A DNA stretch of 40,267 bases from a bacterium (GTDB lineage Bacteria; KSB1; UBA2214): positions 1-40,267 of the forward strand of contig JAKQKF010000365.1 in the NCBI GenBank assembly GCA_029560815.1, read 5' to 3'. The stretch's first letter is position 1. Each line of letters starts with the position of its first letter. Below, in pieces: positions 39,946 through 40,267 of the stretch. The notes beneath the pieces were generated by a model that ran no database searches, had not been told where the DNA came from, and worked only from the letters and a program-made list of their open reading frames with translations. The translations under genes and the position numbers were made by a program.

Positions 39946-40267
39946 TTACTCCGCCGGCGGAAGGGGCGGCGCAGCAATACGGGCCTCGATTTTTTGCCGT
40001 CTGATCTGGCGCTTGAATTCGGTGCTGTAAATGTCCAGCAGGGTGATGACCAGCGAGGCGACCACCGGGCCGATGATGAAACCCATGATGCCGAAAAAGC
40101 CGATGCCTCCGAGGGTCGAAAAGAAGACCATGAGATCGTGCATACCCGCATCACGGCCGACCAGCCGCGGCCGCAGCAGATTGTCCACATTCGAGATCAC
40201 CAGCACACTGATCACGATGATGGCAATGCCGCCGGCGACCTCCCCCATGGCGATCTTGTAGATAGCG
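39946..40267 (-). CDS. AI-2E family transporter (C-terminal part; gene continues past the window edge)
   Basis: About 107 residues of the C-terminal end are visible, with no stop up to the right edge, so the gene begins outside. The segment IVISVLVISNVDNLLRPRLVGRDAGMHDLMVFFSTLGGIGFFGIMGFIIGPVVASL is the conserved closing region of the AI-2E/PerM/YtvI permease family, with two membrane helices around the NVDNLLRPRL motif. A cytoplasmic basic tail (RRQKIEARIAAPP) follows. Members include the E. coli TqsA exporter; substrates for most are unknown. Confidence 0.75.
   Translation of the reverse strand, partial: AIYKIAMGEVAGGIAIIVISVLVISNVDNLLRPRLVGRDAGMHDLMVFFSTLGGIGFFGIMGFIIGPVVASLVITLLDIYSTEFKRQIRRQKIEARIAAPPLPPAE

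Overview
The window is a gene-dense, GC-rich bacterial chromosome segment. Almost every gene is on the + strand; the exceptions are one tRNA at the left edge and a truncated membrane-protein gene at the right edge. I see no insertion sequence, phage, CRISPR array or rRNA. Several genes point to the FCB (Fibrobacteres-Chlorobi-Bacteroidetes) superphylum: PorV/PorQ-like outer-membrane barrels, a secreted protein ending in the 'QNYPNPFNP' FlgD-like/type IX sorting type of tail, and a 31-residue bS22/mS38-like basic ribosomal peptide. Strong Shine-Dalgarno sequences precede many genes, which is unlike Bacteroidota proper. A Calditrichota/KSB1-type lineage is my best inference, not a proven assignment.

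Layout. 1-1.6 kb: tRNA-Val(CAC) on the - strand with its promoter and terminator, then a GT4 glycosyltransferase. 1.6-9.6 kb: a promoter, then a zinc-ribbon protein, an HU protein, the tiny bS22-like gene, xseA-xseB (exonuclease VII), dxs, nadK and mutS. 9.6-10.7 kb: a PorV-like barrel gene with its own promoter. 10.7-18.2 kb: a consensus promoter, then yicC, gmk, rpoZ, coaBC, a family-4 uracil-DNA glycosylase, dnaB and a bifunctional RelA/SpoT. 18.2-19.3 kb: an AT-rich, probably curved promoter region, a second HU/IHF-type gene and ruvX. 19.4-25.2 kb: an envelope cluster (lnt, an unknown barrel, an unknown secreted protein, bamD), then nadD and a second glycosyltransferase. 25.2-29.5 kb: a Crp/Fnr regulator, an orphan corrinoid protein, a HAD hydrolase, a DegT aminotransferase, queD and queF.

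29.5-37.7 kb is the most interesting part. It holds all seven shikimate-pathway enzymes plus chorismate mutase and prephenate dehydrogenase in the order CM-aroF-tyrA-aroA-aroE-aroC-aroK-aroB-aroQ, with overlapping or closely spaced genes. In front lies a leader with a 20-codon reading frame whose codons 6-15 include three Tyr and three Phe codons and no Trp. A 7-bp GC-rich hairpin with a 9-T tract follows, directly before the chorismate mutase ribosome binding site. A competing stem covers the leader stop codon. This is the layout expected of ribosome-mediated transcription attenuation responding to Phe and Tyr, here apparently controlling the whole common aromatic pathway.

37.9-40.3 kb: a large secreted protein with the sorting-type tail, a bidirectional terminator, and the C-terminal part of an AI-2E-family permease gene on the - strand.
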